The notes: a model not told the origin generated them from the letters alone. Positions 31,618 through 43,260 are shown, counted from the stretch's first letter. The stretch is DNA of 64,000 nt from Lucinisca nassula (GCA_963580285.1 OY757026.1:88138651-88202650); one strand, 5' to 3'. Made by a program: numbers and translations.

Positions 31618-31790
31618 TGTTTGTCTGATTTGAGGTTTAACGTCCCCGTCAACACTGTAAAGGTCATTTTGGAGACGTTGCTTCCAGTTTTGTGGGACTA
31701 TTACCTGACATTGAGATGAAATGACATCTCAAGCCCTGTCGCCCAATGAAACCAATAGGGTTTATTAGCATGGACGGTCCGCCTATGTAA
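31618..31790 (-). repeat. 5'-truncated SINE family M
   Basis: Minus-strand 3' half: GTTTGTCTGATTTGAGGTTT, AACGTCCCCGTCAACACTG, ending after GCATGGACGGTCCGCC. Confidence 0.8.
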
Positions 31791-32210
31791 GTCAGAATCA
31801 TTGAACCATGAAAATAGGTCACACTGACCTAGATATATTTCTGTGTCAATCATCTGGTCACATGAAACTTATAATTCAGGATTGAAGTTTCTCCAAAAAA
31901 TAGTATTCAAAATATTTGGCAGACTCACTGAATCATTGACCTACATGTATATTTATTTTGTGGTCAGTTATCTGGTTACATTGAAGTAATATCCCAGGTT
32001 TAACATTTCCCCATCAAAATAGTATTCAAGATAATAAGCAAAATCACTGACCCATGAAATATAGGTCACAATGATATAGATATACTTTGAGGTAAATCAT
32101 CGGATCACACAGAACTCATAATCCAGGTGAGACATTTCTCCATCAAATAGTATTCAAGATAACAGGCCAAATCGAACCATGAAATATAATATAGGTCACA
32201 GTGACCTAGA

Positions 32211-32474
32211 GCCGCCCCCGCCCATCAGGGATTGAAGAAACAGATGGGCTGTATGATGCTTCCACGCAGAGCTGAAACCGACCCGCACGCAAGGACTGGT
32301 AAACTGCTTAGAGGATCTAAGCCTGCCCAGGCAAAGGGGTGCGAGTCGGCCCGTCCATGATTATGAGCCATCTTGGTTTCATTGGGCGACAGGACAATAT
32401 CGGAAGCAACATTTCCAAAATGACCTTTACAGTGTTGATGGGGACGTTAAACCTCAAATCAAACAAACAAACAA
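32211..32474 (+). mobile_element. SINE family M
   Basis: Target duplication ACAGTGACCTAGA (32198-32210 and 32475-32487), taken from one of the ERE-like palindromes. Tail (CAAA)n. Confidence 0.9.
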
Positions 32475-32819
32475 ACAGTGACCTAGATATAATTCAATGT
32501 CAATCAAGGGGTGACATGTAATAAATAATCCAGGTATGACGTTTCTTCATCAAATAGTATTCGAGATAATAGGCAAAATCACTGAACCATGAAATATAGG
32601 TCACAATGACCTGGATATATTTTGAGGTCAACTATCGGATCACATGAAACTAATCATCCAGGTGAGACATTTCTACATCAAATAGCATTCAAGATAGTAG
32701 GCAAAATCACTGAACCATGAAATATAGGTCACAGTGACCTAGATAAATTTTAAGGTCAATCATGTTTTTTTTATCAGATTATATTTATTTATATATAAGT
32801 ATATATATCCAATATCTTA

Positions 32820-32900
32820 GCTGGCTGTCAACAGCGAATTCGCTATCGACAGCCGGCTGTCAATAGCGAATTCGCTATCGACAGCCGGCTGTCAATAGCC
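32820..32900. repeat. Tandem palindromes
   Basis: Two or more copies of GACAGCCGGCTGTC flanked by GAATTCGCTATC and its complement. The unit is its own reverse complement over about 30 bp, so it can form cruciforms. Confidence 0.8.
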
Positions 32901-33204
32901 ACTTCCTTAAAGCATTCATTATGCAACTGAAAACGGGACTGATATGACGTCACAATTACGTCATGTGCCTGATGGGAAGTAACCAACAATGTCGGAAATC
33001 ACTGTTAATTCCACCCCTCCCAGACCCACACAAAAACACTTTTACTAAGTTACTAAGCACAACACTTTCAACGTTGGCGCTCTCGTGACTATCACTCTTT
33101 ACCAAAGAACACATATTCAAATACATTGAAAATTTTACCGTCAATAAGACCGAAAATTTTCAGATAGAAGAAAATCTGATATTTATCATATTTCTGTTTA
33201 AACT

Positions 33205-33385
33205 ATAGATTGTGATTACTCGTTAGAACCGCCTCGGTGAGGCAGTTCTAACGGGCATCTACAAGCTATTTTAATCAGAAATAAGAACAAATAATGAGTG
33301 TCACAGTTAACTCCAATTTCACTATATAAAAGTGGGGTTTAAGGGGGTCAAAATTATATAGGCGTGTTTTTTAGGAAATCAAGGT
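33205..33385. repeat. Dispersed repeat Y with TTAGAACCGCCTC hairpin
   Basis: GTTAGAACCGCCTC pairs with GAGGCAGTTCTAAC, then TATATAAAAGTGGGGTTTAA. The same order occurs at 61410-61590, and the end part at about 38190-38265. Confidence 0.65.
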
Positions 33386-33408
33386 AGGGATCATTTACAA
33401 AAAAAAAA

Positions 33409-33912
33409 CGCCCCCCGCCCATCGGGGCTTGAAGAAATAGATGGGCGGCCAGATGCTTCCACGCAGAGCTGAAACCGACACGCACACGAGTACTGGTAAA
33501 CCGCTAAGAGGATATAAGCCTGCCCAGGCGAGGCGGTGTGAGTCGGCCCGTCCATGCTTATAAACCCTATTGGTTTAATTGGGTGGCAGGTCTTGCGTTG
33601 TCTTTTCATCTCAATGTCGGGCGGCCCCCGTCCATCGGGGCTTGAAGAAATAGATGGGCTGCATGATGCTACCACGCAGAGCTGAAATCCGACCCCACAC
33701 GAGGACTGGTAAACCACTTAGAGGAACTAAGCCTGTAAAGCAGTGCAAGTCGGACAGTCCATGCTTATAAACCCTATTGGTTTCATTGGTCGACATGGCT
33801 TGAGATGTTATTTCATCTCAGTGTCGGGTACACATCCCACAAAATTGGAAGCAACGTCTCCAAAATGACCTTTACAGTGTTGACGGGGACGTTAAACCTC
33901 AAATAAAAAAAA
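33409..33912 (+). repeat. Two head-to-tail SINE family M copies
   Basis: The first (33409-33621) stops at AATGTCGGG and the second (33622-33912) starts CGGCCCCCGTCCATCGGGGC. The missing 3' third of the first copy suggests unequal exchange. Confidence 0.8.
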
Positions 33913-33969
33913 GCCGCCTTATTTACATCTTAGAGAATTATCTGTAGAATCTGGACTGCAATCATGTGT

Positions 33970-34050
33970 TGGGTTTTGCAAACAGTGTAGACCCATATCA
34001 GAACGCGGTATCTGTTCAGGGTCTACACTGTTTGCTTAGGGTCAAGGGTT
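33970..34050. repeat. CAAACAGTG foldback
   Basis: GCAAACAGTGTAGACCC pairs with GGGTCTACACTGTTTGC across a short centre; minimal member of this MITE-like family. Confidence 0.7.
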
Positions 34051-34902
34051 AAACGAAACAGTTCAAGTTCCCCTTCAGGGCCATTTTTTTTCAATCTACA
34101 CCAAGAGATTCTCGACCTATCAGTGCTGTCAGTGCTTTGATTTATTTACCCTTCAACCCTTCCACCCCTGAGTTTTCGGCGTGGGCTCTACCATCACTGA
34201 CTTTGGGCACGTCCATTCTACTTTATATAGTATCTAGCTTAAAAGAGTCATCAGGATAGCAAGTTATATATCATTATAAGGTGGCTCATTATGCTCCATC
34301 TCATCAGGATCTACATGTTTGCATTAGTATCTGTGCCGAGCTTCAGGGTTGAAAGGGTTAGCCTTTGCTGTAGTAACAGGCTTAAATATTGCGCAGTAAA
34401 CAATCATTGGAATCGAAAGGGATACGTTTAAACTGTAGATTGTAGCATTCTGTGTAGAAGCACTGTCAACTATTTTAAACACACATAGACTTCTGTCATC
34501 CATTTCAAACAATGAATTTTAATTTTGGGATATTTTAACAATGAAATATCAGGAGTATATTCAGGACTGTACTGACTGAAAATAAAATAATAATCAAAAC
34601 CGAATACCCTTTCGATGATTAAAACAAAAAACATAGTTCGTTATTAAAAATCCAGAATGTATCAAAAATAGAATTCGAATGGCAAAAATTCAGATTTTAA
34701 ATGTATAAATGAATATAGTAGCAAATTAAAATTGTTAAAAAAAGTGTTTTAATTTTATCAATAACGCGAACTCCTGTAACTGACAATTCGTTTACATCAT
34801 TGAAAAGTCAAGTTTCATGATTACTTAGTCCGTGTCTCAAACTCATTACAAATGGCGCTGCGTTGGTACGCAGCGCAATTATGTATACACACTGCATACT
34901 TT
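34051..34902. other. Intron, nothing recognised
   Basis: AT-rich sequence; no element ends, tandem arrays or coding signal that I can support. Confidence 0.4.
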
Positions 34903-35065
34903 TAGAAGCCTTTGTGGTGTAGTGGTTACACTACTTGCCTTGTAAACCAGGGGTGGCAGGATCGATCCCCGGCTTCTCCAGACTTTCGGATGAGTCTTTA
35001 AACCAAGGTCCCGTCTCCATATGACCTTAGCTGTTGGTGGGACGTAAAACTCAACCCTGAGTGTT
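34903..35065 (+). mobile_element. tRNA-derived SINE, family H
   Basis: tRNA-like head AGCCTTTGTGGTGTAGTGGT and GGATCGATCCCCGGC, then GATGAGTCTTT and GTTGGTGGGACGTAAAACTC. The tRNA acceptor arm does not pair, so it is a SINE and not a tRNA gene. The same family is fossilised inside the LTRs. Confidence 0.75.
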
Positions 35066-35129
35066 TAACATTGAAAATTCTAAGTATGTGACCTTGAAGG
35101 TGGTATCTAAAGCATTGTGTTTCTAAGGG

Positions 35130-35310
35130 GTGTCCGGTTGTGTTTTCTTCAAATTTGTATGGCAAATGGCTCAACTTCTTGCAAACAATGTAAACAGTGT
35201 AGGCCCTGATCAGACGCCACGTTCTGTCCCTGTAGAAAAGTGAACAGGAAGTCTCAAAAGTAACCAATTATTGGCCTGCACTGTTTGCCAATTACCCATT
35301 TTTGGGTTTC
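35130..35310 (-). repeat. CAAACAGTG foldback repeat
   Basis: Minus-strand relative of 9640-9935: AAACAGTGTAGGCCCTGATC and the opposing GGCCTGCACTGTTTGCC, then AATTACCCATTTTTGGG. Confidence 0.6.
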
Positions 35311-35311
35311 T

Positions 35312-35602
35312 TGTTTTGTTTGTTTGAGTGGAGGTTTTACGTCCCCGCCAACACTATTAAGGTCATTTTGGAGACGTTGCTTCCGATTTTGTGGGAGTTT
35401 TAGCCGACATTGAGATGAAATGACATCTCAAGCCCTACCACCCATAGAAACCGCTAGGGTTTATGGAGCTGTCTGACTCACACTTTTCCTGGGCAGGCTT
35501 AGACCTAAGCTGTTTACCAGTACTCAAGTTTGGTCGGTTTCAGCTCTGTGCGGAAGCACCGTGCAGCCCAATCTATTTCTCCAGGCCCCGATGGGCGGGG
35601 AC
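35312..35602 (-). mobile_element. SINE family M, minus strand
   Basis: Starts with the tail complement TGTTTGTTTGAG and ends GGCCCCGATGGGCGGGGAC. Flanked by GGGTTTCT on both sides (35304-35311 and about 35608-35615). Confidence 0.8.
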
Positions 35603-36829
35603 ACTTGGGGTTTCTAGTATAAAATGGTTTAAGAGTTAGTGGAAATGGTTGTTCAGAACAAAAAGGTTTACAGCTACACCCGGACCTCGTTATAGCACGA
35701 TTCGTTACAGCACAAATTCGGATATAACACGGTTTTGGTTTGGACCCCAAAATTTCCCCAACCAACATTTATAAATATTATCCAAGGATTGTATTGGGTT
35801 TTAAGGAGGCCGACCTTAATTTTTTTCTGAGATTTCTGCCCTAGAGAATTTCCTTATATTATAACAAAGTTTCCAGCAAGGACTTAACTTTAGATTAAAG
35901 TAATAAAAATATCATGTCACCGAGACTGGGAAAGAATGGGGGTCAGTCCTAAAGTAACGCCATTTTACACATATTTTGCATTGATTGTAATGGGAAATCG
36001 CTAAAATTTGACACAAATGCGAAAATTAAAGTGACTTCTGCCCTAGAGATTTTGGACTTACTAAATTAAATTATGTATATTCATATGACATTCAAAAACA
36101 TGAAATAAAAATGGGGGGTCACCGGCCATATAAGAGAATGAGGGCCGTTTCAAAAGTAAAAAATATAGGCAAAATACATTTTTTCGTGAAGATCGCTAAC
36201 ATTAAAATAACTGTTTTGCTAGAAATTATAACTGCACGCAAATAGATGATGTTTATGCTTATTATCTGCCGCAATATGATGAAAGAATTCGGTTATAGTG
36301 TTATTTCAAGCAAAAAGGGGTCGTTTAAAAAGTTATCATAAAAGGCAAAAATTATTATTTTTTTTAAAAAACATCACAAAAATTATAGTTGCTTCTGAGC
36401 TAATACATGATAGGTGATGTATTTATTTATAATCCGCAAAACTATGAAATGAAAACAGGTTGACAGCTTTCCAATAAGATAATGTGGGTCGTTTCAAAAG
36501 TAAACATAAACTGAAACATATGAACATATATACACATATTTTTCAAATTATTATAGGCATTTCTGATATATAAGTGATATGATCACTAAGAAAGGTATTA
36601 TATCTAAATAGTATTTGTAAAACCTATCAAATAAAAACAGTAGGTCGTTCTTACAAAATGGGGGTCGTTATAAGAGTAAGCTTTTCATGCATAATATCAT
36701 TTTTTTTGGTCAAAATCTCTTTTTTTTTAAGTTAATTGTATACTAAAACAAAGGTGTCACTCAGATAGGGCATGCATCTACATATGATTTGCCAAACAGA
36801 AGTAAAAGCAATGAGTAGGTGTCGATAAA

Positions 36830-37320
36830 ATTACCTAACACCTGCCATTCAAGACACCAAAGGGAAAGAAACACCGACATAATACAATTTCGCTCTTCAG
36901 TGAGCAAATGGAGCACCAACCTAGCGCAAATCTTTCTCAAGCCCAGTACTTTGTCAGACTGGTTTGTACACCGCCTTCTGATAAGCCAGTGCATTAAGAT
37001 ATCTCTTTCACTGACAGTCGCGCATCTTCTTTGACCGCTGCCTTTACAGCAGTGATGGTTGCATTGGTGATGGAGGTCTTGAGCCTACCAACAAGGGCAT
37101 CATCTTTGACCAATGATTTACAAGCTTTAAAAGCTTTGACCCACCGATAAATTGTGCGCTTTGAATTTACAAGAGGTTCATTTTTGCCACACAATTCATC
37201 AACCTATGTCAAGCCTTACACGGCATTTAATTTAGCTGCGAATTTCAGTCTTTCTGTCCATGTAACTCGTAAATTGGCCAGTGTATTTGACTGCATGCAT
37301 TTCAATTTGACAAATCTCGG
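36830..37320 (-). pseudogene. Mariner-type transposase fragment
   Basis: On the minus strand a piece reads ELCGKNEPLVNSKRTIYRWV, then KAFKACKSLVKDDALVGR and EDARLSVKEIS. This is the helix-turn-helix DNA-binding half of mariner-like transposases. A later frame (36994 downwards) has LGLRKICARLVLHLLTEE, the block before the catalytic domain. Frameshifts and the missing DDD core show that it is dead. TIRs were not found. Confidence 0.7.
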
Positions 37321-37551
37321 TCATTATAAAAGCAATTTGCTAGAAATAAGCTGTTATCGGTGGCTATTTGAATGGCTATTCAAATGCAATGAAGCGTTAT
37401 CAGAAATACTTACGATAAAACTAGGGACACCTATTAGTGATAAAACTTTTTGAAGGACCCTCGTACACCATCTTCTATTTAATGATTGGCTCGAAATTAG
37501 CGAAATATTCCTGAAAGGCCTTTAAAGCTAGAAACATCAGCAACAATAACA

Positions 37552-37586
37552 CTAAAAAAAAAAAAAAAAAAAAGAGAGAGAGAGAA
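37552..37586 (+). repeat. Poly-A / GA microsatellite
   Basis: A run of about 20 A bases followed by (GA)n, then a CT-rich stretch near 37675-37710. Confidence 0.85.
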
Positions 37587-37757
37587 ATCATTTGTGATTT
37601 CTAGTTTCCATTCCATGCGTTTAGGATTTAACCGTGAAGCTTTTACGGTTCCAGATTTTGATGTATTTTGACCAAGATCTCTCTCACTCTCCTCTCTCGC
37701 GCTCTCTCTTAACATTGAATGACCTAACTGTGTTTTAAATCCACCTACTCAAATATA

Positions 37758-38064
37758 TCATAGCCCCTACCCATTGGGGCTTGAAGAAATAAATGGGCTG
37801 CACGATGCTTCCACGAAGAGCTGAAACCGACGACACACGAGTACTGGTAAACCGTTTAGAGGATCTAAGCCTGCACAAATAAAGCGGTGCGAGTCGTACC
37901 GCCCATGCTTATAAACCCTATTGGTTTCATTGGGCGACAGGGCTTGAGATGTCCTTTCATCTCAGTGTCGGGTAAAAGTCCCACGAAATTGGAAGCAACG
38001 TTTCCAAAATGACCTGTACAGTGTTGACGGGGACTTTAACCTCAAATCAAACAAACAAACAATG
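37758..38064 (+). mobile_element. SINE family M
   Basis: Target duplication CTCAAATATA (37748-37757 and 38065-38074); full-length with (CAAA)n tail. Confidence 0.88.
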
Positions 38065-38271
38065 CTCAAATATAACACAATTTTACCACCACAAAACGAG
38101 AAATTAAACTGATTTTTTTTTTTTCATATTTCTGCGGGCATAATTGTCATTTCTGCTTAAACGAGTAAAGAAAATTAGAAAAATATTGTTTACTCCTGTA
38201 AACCTCAGTTTTACTGTATAAAAGTGTGGTTTTAGGGGGTTAAACTTAGATAGGCGTGTTTTCGTGATGCC

Positions 38272-38505
38272 GAGTGCGAGCGTGATAACTCAGTGGTTAG
38301 TGCACTTGCCTCTGATGCTAGAGGTCCCGAGTTCGATCCCTGGCAGCGGCGATAAAATTTTGGTGTCCGAGCACGCTCCATTGGCATCATTTGCAGGGAT
38401 AATGCCATAAAGTGCACCGTCCGGTGGCTCGGGATGTTAACTGGGGGTGTGGAGGGAGAGTTATGCCCTATGCAGGTTAAAGACCCCTACCGTAAATACA
38501 CGATT
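38272..38505 (+). mobile_element. tRNA-derived SINE, family I
   Basis: Head GATAACTCAGTGGTTAGTGC and GAGTTCGATCCCTGGC (box A and box B), body with TTGGTGTCCGAGCACGCTCC and ATGCAGGTTAAAGACCCC. Single copy here. Confidence 0.7.
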
Positions 38506-38535
38506 ACTGTGTGGACTTTCATCCTGCATACCAGA

Positions 38536-38732
38536 GGCCAGTTGTTCAAAGCATCGTTAGCTTAACGAGCTCGTTAGTGGTCATATTGTTATTGTCAAGT
38601 GTTCTAGCAAGTACAATATCTAAAATTTTGGTATTTTCACTGAAAACATGTGAGCAGCTTTTGCATATGCAAATGATCAAAGTTTTAACGATACGTTAAC
38701 TAACGACGTCGTTAGTTTTGAACAACTGCCCC
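38536..38732. mobile_element. MITE with GGCCAGTTGTTCAAA ends (copy 1)
   Basis: Left GGCCAGTTGTTCAAAGCATC, right complement of TTTTGAACAACTGCCCC; also CTTAACGAGCTCGTTAG and AACGACGTCGTTAG near the ends. Second copy at 62640-62884. Confidence 0.8.
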
Positions 38733-38818
38733 TAGTGTGTATGTAATGTACACCTGCGAGTATTGGTCAGATGTGACCGATCGCAGTATATAAGTAGAAA
38801 GAAAGCCCAGGGACTTAC

Positions 38819-38820
<2 letters not shown>

Positions 38821-38858
<38 letters not shown>
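38821..38858 (+). repeat. GA microsatellite
   Basis: About 19 GA dinucleotides; a poly-A run follows at about 38967-38988. Confidence 0.95.
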
Positions 38859-38861
<3 letters not shown>

Positions 38862-39669
38862 CCAGCAGTTCTCGACCACAATAAAATTTAGTAGTAGGCC
38901 TATGCAGACAGAATGATTCATTCTACGGGCATAATTGTCAGCTCTCAGCCAGCAAAAACAAAACAAAAAAAAAAAAAAAAAAAAAAAATCAGTAGCATGC
39001 GGACTTTGATTCAATCCATCGGCTGTTTATCATGACGTCATAAATATGATTACGTCGCAGCAAAGTAAAAGTTTACACACAGGCCGTGTGTAAACTATCA
39101 TTTTAGTGTGTTGCAAGCGTAAACAAACAGGATAGCAAATGAATTGTACTTTAAAGGAGATATAGTATGGCATTCAACATGTTGTCCTGTTGAGGGATTG
39201 ACTAAGGACGTGTCACCAGTAAACAATTCTGATCTAATACTTAGATCTATACACTTTACAAATTTAACTGTAACTGCCGTTAAGGAAAGATGACACACTT
39301 TCGGACGGGCTTTTCAATGTCAGGTAAGGTGCCTTCAGGAGCAAAAGATATCTTCGAGAAAAAGACGAATAAAAAAGGTAAACAGTTCTGCTATAACGCT
39401 ATTGTAAATGAGCTGCCTTATTGGCTCGATTGTGACCGACAAATTTGATGGTTTCTGAACTCGATATTTTCTCATTTCACTTTGTCTGCCTTGACAGTGA
39501 CGTATTTTATCCATGTGTGGTGGAAAATACAGTCAATCGTAGAAAATTTACTTCGTTTAGAGGTCGAAAAAAAATATAAATACCACTTAAAAAGTGAATG
39601 TCGTTACAATGCCGATTGACGGCAATGCGCAGAACGTTGTGCAACCGAAATTAAGGTCGGCCTCCTTAA

Positions 39670-40202
39670 AGGTGCATTATTGAGCTATCTGGAAAAAATG
39701 CTTCCAAAAATAAAATACATCTAGTCGGTATTTTTCTTTAAAACAATACAAATGAATACACTTTATGCAAAAATGCGAATAATTATGATGACAGTAAAAC
39801 GAGTTTGAGAGGGATTCCCTAACTAGCTTTCGCACGCTAGTTATATCTTGTTCATGACAAAAATAGAATCCCCATATATGACGTTATGCGACATTCATTT
39901 TTGGCCTTGTTTGCTTAGGCCATGCCTGAATTGGAAGAAATATGACGCTGAATACCATGCCATAAGTAACGACACTCAGAGACGATACTGTCGCCATGTA
40001 TGTGTAAAGTGACAGATTTATTTTTAGAACAGAAATTCCGAACACATGTTCAGAGCGAAGGGTAAACACGCATGAAAACGACCATTTCACAAAGTTCTGA
40101 AGCAGTATTTGGCTCCAAAAGTATACACATGACAAAGAAGTATGCATTGAAGATAAAAACCAGAAAAAAAAATTTGAGACTCGGTAGCTCAATAATGCAC
40201 CT
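39670..40202. mobile_element. TTAA-flanked element 2
   Basis: AGGTGCATTATTGAGCT and its exact complement at the ends, flanked by TTAA (39666-39669 and 40203-40206). The left TTAA is shared with element 1. Non-coding, 533 bp. Confidence 0.82.
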
Positions 40203-40787
40203 TTAAGCACAACAAATTTATTTTCCTCTCACTTTTGACTGCGGTAATACGGTAGCTAACACGGTAGCTAACATGGTTTATATCGGTACTTTTTGATATT
40301 TATTGCAGGCCTCCAGCAGAGTTGAATATACAGTATATAAACTTCTTTAGCTTGACACGCATGATAAACATGAACTGCCATCGGCACAATCAAAAGTGTT
40401 GGCTTAGTGAGATAAAGAGATTAAAGAATTCAGTTACGCAACCGAAAAAAATAATTATCACGCTCTGTTAAGGATCACTGCTCAGCAGAAATTTTAAACA
40501 TCGATGCAGACGATGTGATCGGTCAACTGCAAAAAAACTCATTTTCTAGAGCCGCATGTAAAAGAAAGTCAAATTTATTCCAGCTTAAGAGCAAATGATA
40601 AAACATATTCAAGATTGATTTTCGCAGTAAAAAAATCATTCAAAGACCATGTGCGCAATTAAAATCGTTTCAAATGGCTAAATTATTAAGGGAACGACAT
40701 TTCAAGGGAAGTAATTCAAACTTCTTGTAAGCGTTGATCATTGTCCGGTTCCAAACCCTAACCCGGTAATTTCACCATTGAAATGTA

Positions 40788-42297
40788 TACTGAACAAAAG
40801 TGAAAACGCTACACTCATGTTTGAACGCAAATATTGACCCCTAATTTTATTCCATTGAAACAAATTTTGATAACACATGATAATTTCATCTTTTGGCAAT
40901 AACTTGCACTTAAGTTCATTTCTGTCAAAGCACACGTAGCCGTGGAACAAGTGTTGAAACAACTAAAGGGTCACAAAAATGACCATGCCAATTCAGTAAC
41001 GAGTGTAACCTCCACCTGCCGCAATAAGAGCTTCACAACGGCGACGCATAGAACCAACCAAGTGTCTGACCAAGCGTTGGGGAAGGCGTTGCCACTCAAA
41101 GGTTAAGCCTTGACGAAGTTCGTTCAACGTCCGTGGCTGTTGATGTCGTTGGCGCACGCGTCGACCTAACATGTCCCACAGATGTTCTATGGGCGACATG
41201 TCTGCAGAGAGTGCCGGCCAAGGAAGGACGTCGATATTCTGACGCTGTAAGAAGTCTGTACACACATGAGCGACATGGGGTCGAGCGTTATCCTGTTGGA
41301 AAACTCCGCCGTGACGTCGAATAAAGGGAACAACGTGGCGTGTTAGAATTTCGTCACGGTATCTAACGCCTGTCAGCCTACCATCGACGAACACTATATC
41401 AGTTTTGTGTCTAGCAGTAATCCCTGCCCATATCATGACCCTACCGCCACCGTAAGCATCACGACGTTCTACACACGCGTCGAGATAACGTTCACCCGTT
41501 CTGCGGTATACACGACGCCTTTCGTCGACTTCCTTCAGCATAAATCTGGATTCGTCCGTGAATAGAACGCTGTTCCATTGATTTCGACGCCAACGTAGGT
41601 GATTTTGTGCCCAATTTAAGCGTCGTTGCCTGTGATTGGCAGTCAACGTTGGTCCTCTGAATGGACGCCTTGCTCTTAGTCCTTAGATCTTAATCGGTTT
41701 CTAATCGTTTGCGCGCTCACTCTTCACTGTCCAGGAAGTGACCGTGCTGTTACCGTGGCGAATTGAAAGCGTTCACACGTATGTAAACGTCTAATATAGC
41801 GATCCTGACGTGGGGTCGTTGCTCGACGTTGACCGGGTCGGGGACGATCATCAGTTGTTCCAGTGATGTTAAAACGAGCCCACAACCTTGCAATAGTCGT
41901 TCGATGAACTCCTAATCTTCGCGCAACGTCAGTTTGGTAACGTCCACTTTCAAGCATGACAATTGCACGTTCTCTCTCATTTTTGGACAGCCGCAGCATT
42001 TTAGCCCTTAATCACAAAGTTAAGAAACTGTGTTTTTATAATCCTGAGTACATTCACAATAATGTCAATACCTTTATTCAATGTAAACTTTAGCGTACAT
42101 GTACCTTCACATGAATTTACTGTTTAGACATTATGCTTGGTCGACCAGTTATTTTACAACACTTGAAAACCATGTATAGTGCAACTTATAGACCGACGTT
42201 AGACAAGTTTTCTCCGATATAATATTTTGAAATAAAAAACAATTTTCGGCCATTTTGACAAAAAATAAAAGTGTAGCGGTTTCACTTTTGCTCAGTG
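40788..42297 (-). mobile_element. Tc1-like DNA transposon
   Basis: TIRs of about 28 bp (TACTGAACAAAAGTGAAAAC on the left; the right end reads GTGTAGCGGTTTCACTTTTG then CTCAGTG), flanked by TA (40786-40787 and 42298-42299). 1510 bp is a normal Tc1 length. Contains one broken minus-strand transposase. Confidence 0.9.
40993..41999 (-). pseudogene. Tc1 transposase, frameshifted
   Basis: The enzyme would cut and paste the element at TA sites. The N-terminal piece (41999-41724) starts MLRLSKNERERAIVMLESGR and has the helix-turn-helix DVARRLGVHRTTIARLWARF and the GRPR-like DRPRPGQRR. The C-terminal piece (41646-40993) carries the DDE core: D in LFTDESRF, D in VFQQDNARPH, E in MSPIEHLWD, with D-to-E spacing typical of Tc1 (DD34E). 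The joint between 41646 and 41724 is out of frame, so the copy cannot make enzyme, although all three catalytic residues remain. Confidence 0.9.
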
Positions 42298-42689
42298 TAT
42301 TAATGGTACTGTAGTTTGGTACGGTTTCGGACGCTCAGTTACAACAAAGTTAGCTGGGAACCAGCTATCAAAATGGCGTCATACTAGCTGTCAGATCGGA
42401 CGATTTCTGGATATAAAACATGGTTTATCAGCTGGTTTCGATTAAAGTGACTTGTTTGACTTTATGGGCCATGGTATTTACTGCCATTGATTAGTTCTAA
42501 ACACATTTTAGTCGGGAAATACGGTCATTAACTGGACTGCAAATCATCTTGTTTGGGAAACTATTGATCACCATTGTGTCAATGGTTGATCTGTGACAAA
42601 TATGATCGGGGTTTATAACACGATTCGGTTAACTAACACGGTCCTTTGGTTGGACCCGGAGTTCCGTGTTATAACGAGGTTTGGGTGTA

Positions 42690-43255
42690 TTACCCTAACA
42701 TTCATATGGACTGTTTTTTCCAGGGTGTCCATTCTGTGGACTTTTCACATGACAGTGTTACGTAAACAGTTTTGACATTGTGGTGTATAAAAAATATTTC
42801 CTTACCTAATAAATTAATGAGTCAGTGCATGACAAAACCTACAATAACTGTTTGACTAGTAGAGTTTCAGATTAGCCTGTGCATCCACCCAGTATGACAA
42901 GAGGTCTTGTTTATCTCCCTTTGGATATCGATTATTCTGGAAAGGGCTAATACCATTAGCGAAGACAGATCATGTCTTAATGTAGGTTTTATTGTGTGCT
43001 GACACAAATTGGTACACTGTTCAAAATAATTAAACAAATACAAAAGCCAAACATAAATTAAGATCAGGATCTTACGTTGCAAAATAATGAAATGTACTGC
43101 GTATTGTGCTTGTATCATTTTCTCTTTTCTGCCCTGATGACAAAGGAAAAGTTATGGCTTTGTCACTATACTGGGTGCATTGCTGAAAAGATACTGGTTT
43201 TGAAATTTTCTGTGGGCAAATCTGGCTATAAAAATTTTATTCTTTACCCACCTGA
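42690..43255. other. Intron with a dispersed repeat
   Basis: About 42805-42930 (GCATGACAAAACCTACAATA, then TGACAAGAGGTCTTG) recurs, diverged, near 62250-62560. Otherwise nothing recognised. Confidence 0.45.
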
Positions 43256-43260
43256 TACGA

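Larger units (their letters stand above)
31431..32765 (-). repeat. Tandem-core element with ERE palindromes, minus strand
   Basis: The terminus at 31431 reads, on the minus strand, GCTGTCATGTGACAGC then TCTTGT: a hairpin plus the ending used by family A. About seven or eight units of roughly 125 bp follow, with TGAACCATGAAATATAGG and ATCAAATAGTATTCAAGATA. Units contain AGGTCANNNTGACCT (31816-31830, 32193-32207, 32598-32612, 32726-32740). A partial SINE (31618-31790) and a full SINE (32211-32474) interrupt it. Confidence 0.7.
35805..39665. mobile_element. TTAA-flanked element 1
   Basis: GGAGGCCGACCTTAAT at the left end and its exact complement at the right, flanked by TTAA (35801-35804 and 39666-39669). 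This target is typical of piggyBac-type transposition. No piggyBac transposase is visible. The interior contains a mariner fragment, two SINEs, a MITE, (GA)n and poly-A runs. The stretch 35820-36750 holds repeated lines such as GGGGTCGTTTNAAAAGTA. Confidence 0.75.
35677..42687. mobile_element. Outer pogo-like element, swollen by nested insertions
   Basis: Ends CACCCGGACCTCGTTATAGC and the complement of TATAACGAGGTTTGGGTG, flanked by TA (35675-35676 and 42688-42689). Without the three nested elements only about 1.1 kb is its own sequence, without a transposase. Related in end sequence to 7947-9141. Confidence 0.7.
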
